Of a stretch of DNA of 30,443 bases, positions 7,701 through 14,683 are shown piece by piece. This DNA comes from JANQIV01 sp050117315. GTDB taxonomy: Bacteria; Bacteroidota; Ignavibacteria; Ignavibacteriales; Melioribacteraceae. The stretch is from the NCBI GenBank assembly GCA_050117315.1, contig JASFMY010000081.1, positions 1 to 30,443 on the forward strand, read 5' to 3'. Each line of letters starts with the position of its first letter. Position 1 is the stretch's first letter. The notes under the pieces were generated by a model. The model was not told the origin of the DNA. It saw only the letters and a list, made by a program, of their open reading frames with translations, and did not search any database. Made by a program: the position numbers and the translations under genes.

Positions 7701-8741
7701 TTAATTAACACTGTTGTAAAGACAGTAATTATTCTCAAAGAAATTTCCTTCGCTGTTAAAATAGCATATTCCCCTGCAGCCGCCTCTGCAGATAGAACCT
7801 TTATCGCACCCGGCACAATTACCCGATAGCCGGCTTACATCAAAATTCCTGTTGTAAGCAAAGTTTCCTTCTTTGAGCCATATTTCTTTTAAGGATTCTT
7901 CTCTTAAATTTCCTTCTATTAATTCTTCCGAGTAAATTGATTCGCAACCTTTTACATTACCTATGCTGTCAATGCCGACTACGCTAAGTCCCGCCTGGCA
8001 TCCCGACCATGCACACAGAGTGCCGGGTTTATTTCTGATATACATTTCGTTTTCGTCATAATAGCCGATATCATCCCCGGCATATAATCTCATTTTTCCC
8101 TTATGCCTGTTGGTACGAATAAAGTTGGTTATGTATGGAATTTTTCCCGGGTCTAGAAGGAAATCTTTACGGCTGCTCATATTTCCCATCGGGGTTGCAA
8201 TTTGCAATTGCCAGATGCCCACATTATTGTCGGCTAAAAAATCATACATCTCTTCGATATCATTAATGTTATAATCCATCAAAGTGGTTACAACCGCGAT
8301 GGGGATATTCTCCGTATTAAGTCTGTCAAAGGCTTTTAATACCCTGTCAAAGGAAGTTTTTACGTTTCTAATTTTATTGTGGCTCTCTTTCATTCCGTCA
8401 ACTGAAATACCTACATTTGCAAGTCTTGCATGCTTAATTTCATTTATCTGCCTGTCACCCATCAGAGCTCCGTTTGTAATCAAATTTACTACGACCCCGC
8501 TGTCGGTAAGTTTTCTTGCAACCTTTTCCCATCCTTTGTAAAGAAAAATTTCACCGCCGATGAAAGTAAGCTGTTTGCAACCCAGCTCAACAAGTTCGTC
8601 GCAGACTCCGTAGCATTCTTCTACGGTTAATTCGTTCTCCCTAGCTTTTCCGGCTTTTGATCCGCAATGCAGACAATTCATATTACACTTTAATGTTAAT
8701 TCCCAGACGCAGTATTTTGGCACATAATTATTGTTTTCCAC
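7701..8741 (-). CDS. Radical SAM/SPASM peptide-modifying enzyme
   Basis: The 346-residue protein has the radical SAM cluster motif C19-x3-C23-x2-C26, a GGE motif at 62-64 and the usual barrel segments (LITNG, GISVDG). The C-terminal SPASM domain holds C243/C248 and C266, then C309-x2-C312-x5-C318-x3-C322, C326 and C340, enough for two auxiliary iron-sulfur clusters. Enzymes of this architecture modify ribosomal peptides, for example by thioether, C-C or epimerising chemistry. The N-terminus is too short for a fused precursor-recognition domain, and no separate one is seen nearby. It starts with GTG 27 bp after the second small YLTDWQ gene and is third in that operon. The reaction type cannot be told from sequence. 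Confidence 0.88.
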   Translation of the reverse strand: MENNNYVPKYCVWELTLKCNMNCLHCGSKAGKARENELTVEECYGVCDELVELGCKQLTFIGGEIFLYKGWEKVARKLTDSGVVVNLITNGALMGDRQINEIKHARLANVGISVDGMKESHNKIRNVKTSFDRVLKAFDRLNTENIPIAVVTTLMDYNINDIEEMYDFLADNNVGIWQLQIATPMGNMSSRKDFLLDPGKIPYITNFIRTNRHKGKMRLYAGDDIGYYDENEMYIRNKPGTLCAWSGCQAGLSVVGIDSIGNVKGCESIYSEELIEGNLREESLKEIWLKEGNFAYNRNFDVSRLSGNCAGCDKGSICRGGCRGICYFNSEGNFFENNYCLYNSVN

Positions 8742-8768
8742 TTTAACCCTGTTTCTTAGGTTTTGTTT

Positions 8769-9053
8769 TTAGCTTGGCTGAACCATATACATGGGAATAG
8801 GATGAGGATGTTTTTTCAATTCAATAAAATCGCATGTCATACCTGCTTCATCCCTAAGTTCTCTCATTTGCCAATCGGTTAAATACATTTTTTTTGTTTC
8901 AGGCGAAGGTGGAAAAATTCCGTAAAGTGTATTCGGTACATGTTCAATAGGAACATCAATCCTATGGCATTCTTCCCCGAGGAAATCTTTAACCATTCTC
9001 ATCTGCCAGTCGGTTAAGTACAAAATCACAACATCTTTTCCGTCTAATTTCAT
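8769..9053 (-). CDS. Small protein with two YLTDWQ...C repeats, likely radical SAM substrate (second of pair)
   Basis: The 94-residue protein consists of two related halves. Y12-C29 reads YLTDWQMRMVKDFLGEEC and Y57-C74 reads YLTDWQMRELRDEAGMTC. Residues identical in all four repeats of this gene and its neighbour are Y, L, T, D, W, Q, R, D, G and C. Each repeat is followed by an I/V-E/D-rich strand and a Pro-rich segment, LYGIFPP in the first half and PMYMVQPS in the second. There is no signal peptide or membrane segment. It lies 24 bp after the paralogue and 27 bp before the radical SAM gene, so it is probably a RiPP precursor. The family is not one I can name. The ATG has a GGAG ribosome site. 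Confidence 0.75.
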   Translation of the reverse strand: MKLDGKDVVILYLTDWQMRMVKDFLGEECHRIDVPIEHVPNTLYGIFPPSPETKKMYLTDWQMRELRDEAGMTCDFIELKKHPHPIPMYMVQPS

Positions 9054-9077
9054 GATTTCTCCTTTTAGTTGTTTAAA

Positions 9078-9386
9078 TTATTCAGTCGGGACACCGTACC
9101 GGAATACTGTAATGTCTTTTGTTAGTTCAACATAATCACACTGTGCACCTGCTTCATCACGCATTTCCCTGCACTGCCAGTCGGTTAAATACATCCTTTT
9201 TTTAACTATCTCTTTTTCAGGCGGAAAAACACCGTACTTAAGCACACTTCCAGCATCTTCTACAGGTATCTCCATACCGTCACATTCGATACCTAAAAAG
9301 TCTTTAACCATCCTCATCTGCCAATCGGTTAAGTAAAGATATACAACTTTCTTTCCTTTAACTTTTAAGTCGGTTTGTACTTTCAA
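9078..9386 (-). CDS. Small protein with two YLTDWQ...C repeats, likely radical SAM substrate (first of pair)
   Basis: The 102-residue paralogue of the next gene has repeats at Y18-C35 (YLTDWQMRMVKDFLGIEC) and Y66-C83 (YLTDWQCREMRDEAGAQC). The two repeats end in YG-containing tails, LKYGVFPP at 49-56 and FRYGVPTE at 95-102. The N-terminal 17 residues are Lys/Val-rich and could be a short leader. It heads an operon with its paralogue and the radical SAM/SPASM gene. The start is a TTG set by an AGGAGG just upstream; no ATG exists before the first repeat. No transporter, protease or second modifying enzyme is in the operon, so the mature form may stay in the cell or be exported by genes elsewhere. 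Confidence 0.75.
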   Translation of the reverse strand: MKVQTDLKVKGKKVVYLYLTDWQMRMVKDFLGIECDGMEIPVEDAGSVLKYGVFPPEKEIVKKRMYLTDWQCREMRDEAGAQCDYVELTKDITVFRYGVPTE

Positions 9387-9390
9387 TTTA

Positions 9391-9396
9391 CCTCCT
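9391..9396 (-). promoter_or_regulatory. Ribosome binding site deciding a TTG start
   Basis: AGGAGG on the minus strand lies 4 nt before the TTG at 9386. It is the strongest ribosome site in the window and the reason for choosing this non-ATG start. A small hairpin (TGCGGTT / AACCGCA, 9421-9442) lies just upstream in the leader. Confidence 0.6.
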
Positions 9397-9638
9397 ATTT
9401 GGTTTTTATAGATTTATTAATGCGGTTATTTGAAAAACCGCAGTTTACATCAACCTGAAGAGATAAAATTCGTTTTATATGGAACGAGCAGTCAATTAAA
9501 AGACAAGATATCAAAAATTGATTAGAAAGAATATTTAACGACTAAATATGTATTAATTTAATTCAAAGTCAAGAATTAAAATAGTAAAATGCTATTTCTA
9601 TAAAAAAACAGGTGATTTGGTAGTTAAAGAGGATGCAA
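9397..9638. other. Leader and upstream region of the YLTDWQ operon
   Basis: There is no gene. Apart from the leader hairpin at 9421-9442, only AT-rich sequence is seen. The operon promoter must lie here, but no box is convincing. Confidence 0.4.
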
Positions 9639-9804
9639 TAGAGTTTCTGCAAAATTAGATATCTAAACGTTTTGTCATTTCGACCGGAGGGAGAAATCTT
9701 TGAAATCGTACTCTAATTGAAAGATTTCCCGCCAAAAAGATACGCCAAAGGCGCACAGGCTCACCCAAAAAACGGGTTCGAAATGACTGACTTTTTATTT
9801 TGCA
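9639..9804 (+). mobile_element. Family B inverted-repeat element, copy B2 (right end eroded)
   Basis: The left end TAGAGTTTCTGCAAAAT is intact. The core contains the inner palindrome and a GCCAAAGGCGCACAGG insert also seen in B3 and B4. The right end stops after ATTTTGCA and then diverges, so the right terminal repeat is incomplete. Confidence 0.75.
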
Positions 9805-9827
9805 TTATACTACAGTTACTTTTTGTG

Positions 9828-10181
9828 TCATTCAATTATTTCAATCTTATCTTCTTTATTCGGTACTACGCAAATAAATTCAAACGCTTCGCTGCCGATT
9901 GTTTTATAGTAGTGGGGAATACCGGCAGGTATATAAACAACATCGTTTTTTTTAACCTCGTAAATTTCATCGCCTATCTTTACTTCGGCTTTACCGTTTA
10001 TAACAAGCTGCTCGTGTTCAACGGAGTTTTTATGAAAAGGCATTTCGCCGCCGGGTTCAATTATGAATCTGCGCATTGCAAAATTGGGTGCCGTATCGCT
10101 TCCTATTAAAACTTGTTTGTAAGTATTTTTCCCTGCGGCTACTTTTTCTTTTTCAAATTCGTTTATATTTTTTTTGATCAT
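9828..10181 (-). CDS. Single-domain cupin protein
   Basis: The 117 residues carry both cupin motifs. The first is PGGEMPFHKNSVEHEQLVING, with H and E metal ligands although the usual HxH spacing is altered. The second is IPAGIPHYYKT. It would be a small cytoplasmic beta-barrel metal protein. Function cannot be set further: small cupins include sugar isomerases, dioxygenases and sensors. The ATG at 10181 follows AAACGGAGAAACA, a reasonable ribosome site. It stands alone between repeat B2 and the start of the cassette-like region. Confidence 0.8.
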   Translation of the reverse strand: MIKKNINEFEKEKVAAGKNTYKQVLIGSDTAPNFAMRRFIIEPGGEMPFHKNSVEHEQLVINGKAEVKIGDEIYEVKKNDVVYIPAGIPHYYKTIGSEAFEFICVVPNKEDKIEIIE

Positions 10182-10306
10182 TGTTTCTCCGTTTTAAGTA
10201 ATTGGGTTATCTAAATAATTACGAATTTATCCTACCGGATTTAGTTATTAATATCAAGTCTGTTAGGTGTTGATTATTACCGAGTGACGGTAAACAATAA
10301 CATTTA

Positions 10307-10358
10307 TACTCTGCCCTACTAACTTATTGGAATTATGACTATTATCTTTTATATCTTC
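10307..10358 (-). repeat. 52-bp shared 3' tail, copy 1 (after the nucleotidyltransferase-HEPN gene)
   Basis: This segment, TACTCTGCC...ATATCTTC, recurs at 28761-28812 with a single difference. Here it covers the last codons of the nucleotidyltransferase-HEPN remnant; there it covers the end of the PEBP gene. Confidence 0.8.
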
Positions 10359-10576
10359 TCTTTACAAATTCTTTCGGTCATTTCTTGCAGTAGTTTTACT
10401 CTTTCTGCCAGCCATTCAAGTTCTTCTTTGGTGATCGTATAATCTTCATCGTATCGTGCGTCTATATATGCTCTGCGAAGAAGATTAAATCTATGCCTCT
10501 CTTGTGCTGTGCCTTGAGTAAATATTTCTACTAATTTTGAATCTTGGGCAGCAGCAAAACTTCCAAGTCTTTTTAT
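10349..10576 (-). pseudogene. 3' part of the interrupted nucleotidyltransferase-HEPN gene
   Basis: The minus strand from 10576 reads IKRLGSFAAAQDSKLVEIF and on to RFNLLRRAYIDARYDEDY and a helical tail. It continues the HEPN domain that breaks off at KPKTHDI in the upstream reading frame. A frame extending into repeat A4 supplies an artificial ATG at 10645. Removing 10577-10722 restores KTHDIKRLGSF in one frame with one TATA left, so this was a single gene. Confidence 0.8.
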
Positions 10577-10577
10577 A

Positions 10578-10719
10578 CTTGTTACAAATTGGTTTTGGGA
10601 TTTTACCATAAAGTCCTCTCTTTTTAAGACCTGCCCGCCGTACAAGACTTTGGGAGGCGGGGAGGATTTAGGTGAGTTCTAAATAAAAACAAAATCCCAA
10701 AACCAATTTGGCGTGTGTA
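10578..10719 (-). mobile_element. Family A inverted-repeat element, copy A4 (142-bp form) inside a coding gene
   Basis: In plus-strand reading the ends are CTTGTTAC and GGCGTGTGTA. TATA flanks both sides and looks like a 4-bp target duplication. As in A1, about 32 bp of GC-rich sequence (CCCGCC and GGCGGG arms, about 10627-10661) is inserted in the central hairpin. It splits the nucleotidyltransferase-HEPN gene. Confidence 0.85.
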
Positions 10720-11340
10720 TATATCGTGTGTTTTTGGTTTGTAATCGGTTAACACTAATAACAAAGCTGAATAAAATCGTTCTGTGGATTGATGTAATTG
10801 GAAAGCAGCAATTTTATAATCTTTGCGATTAAAGCCATTTTGGAAATCAATAAAGAATGATTTTGCACTATTAAACCAATGATTAAAATATTTAGTGGCT
10901 TTTTCCCGGTATTCTTCCGGACTTAACACACGCGCTTCTTTTAATTCATACCGTTTTGAGTCGTAAAGTAATATCCCTTCTTTCTTTATGTCGGTAAAGA
11001 AATAATGTCCCGTCGATAATCGGTTATTAAAGAATCCTATACTGTGGCTGATAAGTGTTAAAGGGGTTTTCACTTCCGGGGATTCTATAATTTTATCTTC
11101 CAGTTTATCCCATTTGCTGTGTTTCTTTGAAATCTTGCTGTCCGCTACTGCTAATACATCAAAGTCGCTTTGGTATTGGTAGTTTTCTCCGTCTGGAGTA
11201 AGTTCTTCAACCCAATCACCGCGGGCATAACTACCAAAAAGTATTATCATCTCAACATCAAACTTTTCACGGATCATTTGCACGATAATTTTCAGTTCAT
11301 CCTGTTTGTTTAGCGGCAAATGTTCAAGACCGGTTTTCAT
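10624..11340 (-). CDS. Nucleotidyltransferase-HEPN protein, copy 1, truncated by element A4
   Basis: Native sequence runs from the ATG at 11340 (MKTGLEHLPL) to about KPKTHDI, then reads into the repeat and stops at 10624. The N-terminal half is a minimal nucleotidyltransferase with GSYARGDW and SDFDVLAV, the G-S and D-x-D metal/nucleotide motifs. The second half (from about residue 145) starts a HEPN helical bundle (FQLHQSTERFYSALLLVL). In two-gene HEPN-MNT toxin-antitoxin systems the nucleotidyltransferase AMPylates and silences the HEPN RNase; this is a single-chain version, so its role is less certain. The 3' remnant is at 10349-10576. A nearly identical copy is at 29391-30113 and a third fragment at 14340. 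Confidence 0.8.
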   Translation of the reverse strand: MKTGLEHLPLNKQDELKIIVQMIREKFDVEMIILFGSYARGDWVEELTPDGENYQYQSDFDVLAVADSKISKKHSKWDKLEDKIIESPEVKTPLTLISHSIGFFNNRLSTGHYFFTDIKKEGILLYDSKRYELKEARVLSPEEYREKATKYFNHWFNSAKSFFIDFQNGFNRKDYKIAAFQLHQSTERFYSALLLVLTDYKPKTHDIYTRQIGFGILFLFRTHLNPPRLPKSCTAGRS

Positions 11341-11552
11341 AGGCAAAAAGAATTTCAGATTATAAACAAACGTAATATAACCAATAGATTTTTTGAGTGC
11401 ACATATTCTTAAAAATGTTTGGCTAAGGAGGGGCAAATAAACAGCCGCCTAAAACAACAATATTTTTTCATTATTAAAAAATGTTTAGAACTATAGCCTT
11501 GCTTAAACCTGCCCGCCAATGTTTTAAGGTGGGTTTCTTCGCAAGCAAGGCG

Positions 11553-11733
11553 GCACTAACTTTGCGACATAGACTAATTTGAAAAGCAACAACTTTCATA
11601 AAACACTAAACTAAAACTGTACTCACACCACTTGAATATTGTGGGCGGGTTGAGTTCACAATTTTGACGTTGCCAAAATTAACTTATTTGATGAACCCAA
11701 ATGAGGCAGTTCATTAGCAGATATTTGTTAGTG
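11553..11733. other. attC-like cassette junction
   Basis: GCACTAAC at the left and GTTAGTG at the right are complementary boxes about 165 bp apart, with sequence of no coding potential between. The right box begins the VapBC unit. The 11341-11552 stretch before it holds only remnants, including a CCTGCCCGCC / GGCGG hairpin near 11507-11552. Confidence 0.45.
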
Positions 11734-11748
11734 TGTAACATAAATTAC

Positions 11749-12138
11749 TTATGGGTACTTTAAGAGTTTAAGCCCTTTTATGTATCTAAAATCTTTTTGG
11801 TTTTTTGATAATAGAGAGACATCAAGTACCAGTGAGGTTGCAGCGATAAAACTATCGGCAATTAATAATCCGTGACTCAACCTATATTCTTTAAGAAGTT
11901 CTACTGCCTTTTGGGTAATCTCATAATTCAGGCTAATTATTTCAAAATCTTCTAAGAATTCATCTAAGTATTTTAATTCGGTTTTATTCCTGCAACCAAC
12001 AATCAATTCCATTTGGGTAACTGAACTAATTGCTGAAATAGATTTCTTCCGTTCTTTTTCCAACCTTTCAATTGCAGTCTTATCTTTTCTAGCAATATCA
12101 ATAAGGATGTCGGAATCAACTATTTGAAGTTTATTCAC
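11749..12138 (-). CDS. PIN-domain toxin, VapC-like ribonuclease
   Basis: The 129 residues fit the PIN RNase fold. Acidic active-site residues are D8 (IVDSDILID), E44 (QMELIVG), D95 (LIADSFIAA) and D116 (KNQKDF). VapC toxins cleave specific tRNAs or rRNA when freed from their antitoxin. The GTG start overlaps the end of the upstream antitoxin gene by 8 bp, so translation is coupled. It is one of several cassette-like units on this strand, bounded by GTTAGTGTG at 11727 and CACGCTAAC at 12445. Confidence 0.88.
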   Translation of the reverse strand: MNKLQIVDSDILIDIARKDKTAIERLEKERKKSISAISSVTQMELIVGCRNKTELKYLDEFLEDFEIISLNYEITQKAVELLKEYRLSHGLLIADSFIAATSLVLDVSLLSKNQKDFRYIKGLKLLKYP

Positions 12139-12373
12139 TTATTTTATCCCACTCGGTTTTTCTTAAATTTCTTATCCACGAAACGCTGTCTGCTAAATCT
12201 TTCCTGTTTTCCCAAAGACCAACAAATTTTTTATTAATAATAGATTTCCTTTCGTTAGTTTTTTTGTTTTTAGATTCATACCTTTTTTGCAGGAAATCTA
12301 TGAATGCCAATACCTGTCTTTGTGCTTCTACTGGGAGAGATTCGAACTTATTATAAAATATTTTGTTTTCCAT
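12131..12373 (-). CDS. VapB-like antitoxin (DUF2281-type)
   Basis: The 80-residue protein starts MENKIFYNKFESLPVEAQRQ and continues VLAFIDFLQKRY, the N-terminal pattern of DUF2281 antitoxins that pair with PIN toxins. The C-terminal SWIRNLRKTEWDKISE is a likely toxin-wrapping helix. It precedes and overlaps the toxin gene, the usual antitoxin-first order. It probably represses its own promoter together with the toxin, but no operator was recognised. Confidence 0.82.
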   Translation of the reverse strand: MENKIFYNKFESLPVEAQRQVLAFIDFLQKRYESKNKKTNERKSIINKKFVGLWENRKDLADSVSWIRNLRKTEWDKISE

Positions 12374-12476
12374 TTATCAATACCTTTCAGTTTTTATTCT
12401 CTTCCAAATTTAAACCAATTTAATAATAAAATAAACTAACTAAGCACGCTAACTTTATAGAATTTTATCAGCCAAG

Positions 12477-12571
12477 GGCAGATAAAGCTCTGTTGCCCCA
12501 CAATAAAAGGGATAAATGCGAAACCATCCCCCTTATTCTATGGGGATTTAATACGATTCTTATTTTACTAA
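12477..12571. repeat. Repeat C, copy 1
   Basis: This segment recurs at 24291-24381 at about 90% identity. Its centre is a palindrome, CCCCACAATAA...TTATTCTATGGGG, so it is a REP-like hairpin element. Confidence 0.7.
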
Positions 12572-12622
12572 GTGACTCGAATTTTCTCATATTTTTAATT
12601 CACCCGGCACTTTGTTTTATAT

Positions 12623-12766
12623 TTACTGCCGTTACTGATTCTCGAATTGCGGGATGACGGGATTATTTTATTTTTATCTTTTGCTGCCTTTTCTTAATAG
12701 CCAGCAATTGTGCCACCGAGGGCCTGCCCGCCTGTATTTTGGCGTGGGGTCGGTGGCAGCAATGGA
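12623..12766. repeat. Repeat D, copy 1
   Basis: It starts TTACTGCCGTTACTGAT, contains GTGCCACCG and ends CGGTGGCAGCAATGGAA, with CCACCG/CGGTGG complementary. Related copies lie at 14211-14340 and 28672-28751. An inner CCTGCCCGCC hairpin is shared with other GC-rich inserts in the window. Confidence 0.6.
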
Positions 12767-12968
12767 ACGATCAATTGTAACTTGTCGTTGCGGATTTCGA
12801 AGAGCGTCAGTATCCGCTAGGACAATTGCAAAGAACATTACTAATTTTTGAGTTCCTCCAAGGCGTGCCGCTTTCCGGTTTATCTACCGAAGCTGTATTA
12901 AAGCGTAAGTAGGTTTACTTCAACACCGGATTATGACTCGCTTTACTTCGGCATCAATCCATTTAATG

Positions 12969-13991
12969 TTATTCCAAATCATTTATTATAAACTTATCAA
13001 GTTGTCCTCTCGAATTAATCGATACTACTTGGCATATAAAATCTTCATTATCATTTTGTTTTATTTTATGAACACTTAAGGGGAACACAATTAAAGAATC
13101 TCCTCTTATTAAATTATAAGTAGTATTATCCAATTCAATTGATAGACTACCTTCAAGCATAGTATATATTTCAGTAGCATATTTATGAAAATGTCTATCT
13201 TGTTTCGCAAAGCGATTAAAATAAGAAAGTTCAGCATTGGGGTGTAAAATTACATTTGTTTTTTCATCTGCTTCAGTTTTAGACCATATTTCATTTTTTA
13301 TTTCTTTTTCTGTTTCGTTTCTAACCGATGTTACAATAATTTTTCTATAGCCCTTTTTGTTGGATGAACTTAAAAGATCATTCGCAATATTTTCTATAGG
13401 AATTTTTAATGATTTTATAGAATCCTTTTTTCGTTCGTTATCTTTATATAACAAGTTCCGTCGACTTCTCAATCGAAAATGGGAGTATATACACGTAATA
13501 AATAGTATTATAAAAATTAGTAAGGCGGAAGAAAGGGCGACATTGTTTAATGCAAGCAACTCATTTCGGAAATTAATAAACATCAGTGATAAAGCAATAA
13601 ATGCAGATAATACATTCCCGCCTAAAAATATTCCTCTAGCAGTTTTTTCTTGACCTCTAAAATGTTCAATAGGAAGTTTTGAATGTCTATGTACATTAGT
13701 TTCCCAGTTCATAGGAGGTAAAAATGGTTCGATCTCAAGCCTAATATATTTTCCAATTTCACCTATTCTAAAATCATAATGTGTCCAACCGATCACAAAA
13801 AATACATTGATGACAGGAAATATTGAGAAAATAACTGTCCCGATTAATTTTTCTTTTGTTCCAAAAGCCAACAATAATCCAAACAATGTAATTGATATTG
13901 TAAGCATTTGATGGCGTAAATTAAGAAGAGAGTTTATTTCTGCCCGAAGAGATTCATATTCTTTTTGCATATTTAGGATAAATTTTTTCAT
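12969..13991 (-). CDS. Four-helix membrane protein fused to a C-terminal cupin domain
   Basis: From the ATG at 13991 the protein has 340 residues. An N-terminal coiled segment (MQKEYESLRAEINSLLNLRH) is followed by four membrane helices at about 27-47, 51-73, 125-145 and 150-175. A basic cytoplasmic linker follows. The last 90 residues are a cupin (HPNAELSYF, DRHFHKYATEIYTMLEGSL, then FPLSVHKI), with H and E ligands. Membrane anchor plus small-molecule-binding barrel suggests sensing or membrane-localised catalysis; no named family is recognised. A GTG 9 bp upstream is possible, but AGAAG spacing favours the ATG. It stands alone and lies within the cassette-like region. Confidence 0.75.
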   Translation of the reverse strand: MKKFILNMQKEYESLRAEINSLLNLRHQMLTISITLFGLLLAFGTKEKLIGTVIFSIFPVINVFFVIGWTHYDFRIGEIGKYIRLEIEPFLPPMNWETNVHRHSKLPIEHFRGQEKTARGIFLGGNVLSAFIALSLMFINFRNELLALNNVALSSALLIFIILFITCIYSHFRLRSRRNLLYKDNERKKDSIKSLKIPIENIANDLLSSSNKKGYRKIIVTSVRNETEKEIKNEIWSKTEADEKTNVILHPNAELSYFNRFAKQDRHFHKYATEIYTMLEGSLSIELDNTTYNLIRGDSLIVFPLSVHKIKQNDNEDFICQVVSINSRGQLDKFIINDLE

Positions 13992-14339
13992 GATAATCAC
14001 TTCTAAATTATTTTTTGGTAGTTATGGTCGGAAAGCCTGTTCCCAGACATTCCACGCTCACATCCCGACCTCGATAAAATATATCGGAATAAACTGTGCG
14101 GTATCATCGCACCGGGCTCCTCAGTGATACTTGCTTCCGTGATCAACATTTCGTGTTTTCTTTGCTATTTCTCACAGTGAGGTTCGCGTTATTTCTCCGA
14201 TCCTACTGTTTTACTGCCGTTACTGATCCCACCTCCTTATAACTATGGTGAACAAGCATTCAGTGACGGTATTATTTTATTACTGCCTTTTCTTAAAACC
14301 CAGCTAATGTGCCACCGTGTGGACGGCGGCAGCAATGGA
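13992..14339. other. Non-coding stretch with repeat D2
   Basis: There is no gene. It carries a GGAATAAAC sequence at 14088 that may be a decayed cassette end, and repeat D copy 2 at 14211-14340, which runs directly into the third nucleotidyltransferase-HEPN fragment. Confidence 0.4.
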
Positions 14340-14340
14340 A
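14211..14340. repeat. Repeat D, copy 2
   Basis: TTACTGCCGTTACTGAT at the start, TTAAAACCCAGC and GTGCCACCG inside and CGGCAGCAATGGAA at the end match copy D1. The junction with the gene fragment that follows is abrupt, which suggests recombination. Confidence 0.6.
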
Positions 14341-14465
14341 TCACCACGAGCGTAACTACCGAAAAGTATTATCATCTCTACATCAAACTTTTCACGGATT
14401 ATCTGCACAATAACTTGCAGTTCGTCCCGTTTGTTTAGCGGCAAATGTTCAAGACTGGTTTTCAT
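14340..14465 (-). pseudogene. 5' fragment of the nucleotidyltransferase-HEPN gene, copy 2
   Basis: From the ATG at 14465 the minus strand encodes MKTSLEHLPLNKRDEL and on to ILFGSYARGD, about 42 residues, then homology stops at repeat D2. The upstream 90 bp also match the other two copies. Only the start of the nucleotidyltransferase domain is left, so it is a remnant. Confidence 0.85.
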
Positions 14466-14547
14466 TGGTTAAAAAACAATTTTAAATTATAAGTAAGCGT
14501 AATATAACCAAATGATATTTTGAGTGCATATATTCTTAAAAATGTTT

Positions 14548-14668
14548 GGCTAACTGTGTGGTTAAAGGCGCAGCTCACCTACGTTAAACTTCAGCAGAGG
14601 AGGGCCTGTCCACCGAAGTTGTTCCCTAACAAAGGTGGGACTTTTTACCTTTAATATGTGTTAGTTGC
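14548..14668. other. attC-like cassette junction
   Basis: It starts with GGCTAAC and ends with GTTAGTTGC, 121 bp. The last 30 bp (GGTGGGACTTTTTACCTTT...TGTGTTAG) recur at 30278-30312, next to the other complete nucleotidyltransferase-HEPN upstream region. The right box pairs with GCAACTAAC at 15752, the far end of the following two-gene unit. Confidence 0.6.
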
Positions 14669-14683
14669 GTTATTTAACAATAC

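Larger units (their letters stand above)
12374..12968. other. Non-coding stretch with repeats C1 and D1
   Basis: There is no convincing gene. It begins with a CACGCTAAC box at 12445-12453 closing the VapBC unit. It then holds repeat C (12477-12571) and repeat D (12623-12766), and ends near GTTATTCC at 12970 at the next gene's stop codon. A 65-residue plus-strand frame at 12654 is made of repeat D. Confidence 0.5.

Noticed and set aside
9717..10109. 130-residue plus-strand frame
   Set aside because: It is antisense to the cupin gene and starts inside repeat B2; the cupin motifs on the other strand are clear.
10349..10645. Independent 98-residue gene starting in repeat A4
   Set aside because: Its first 20 or so residues are translated repeat; the rest continues the interrupted HEPN domain, so it is the 3' end of a broken gene.
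12654..12851. 65-residue plus-strand frame
   Set aside because: It is made almost wholly of repeat D sequence, which recurs non-coding elsewhere in the window.
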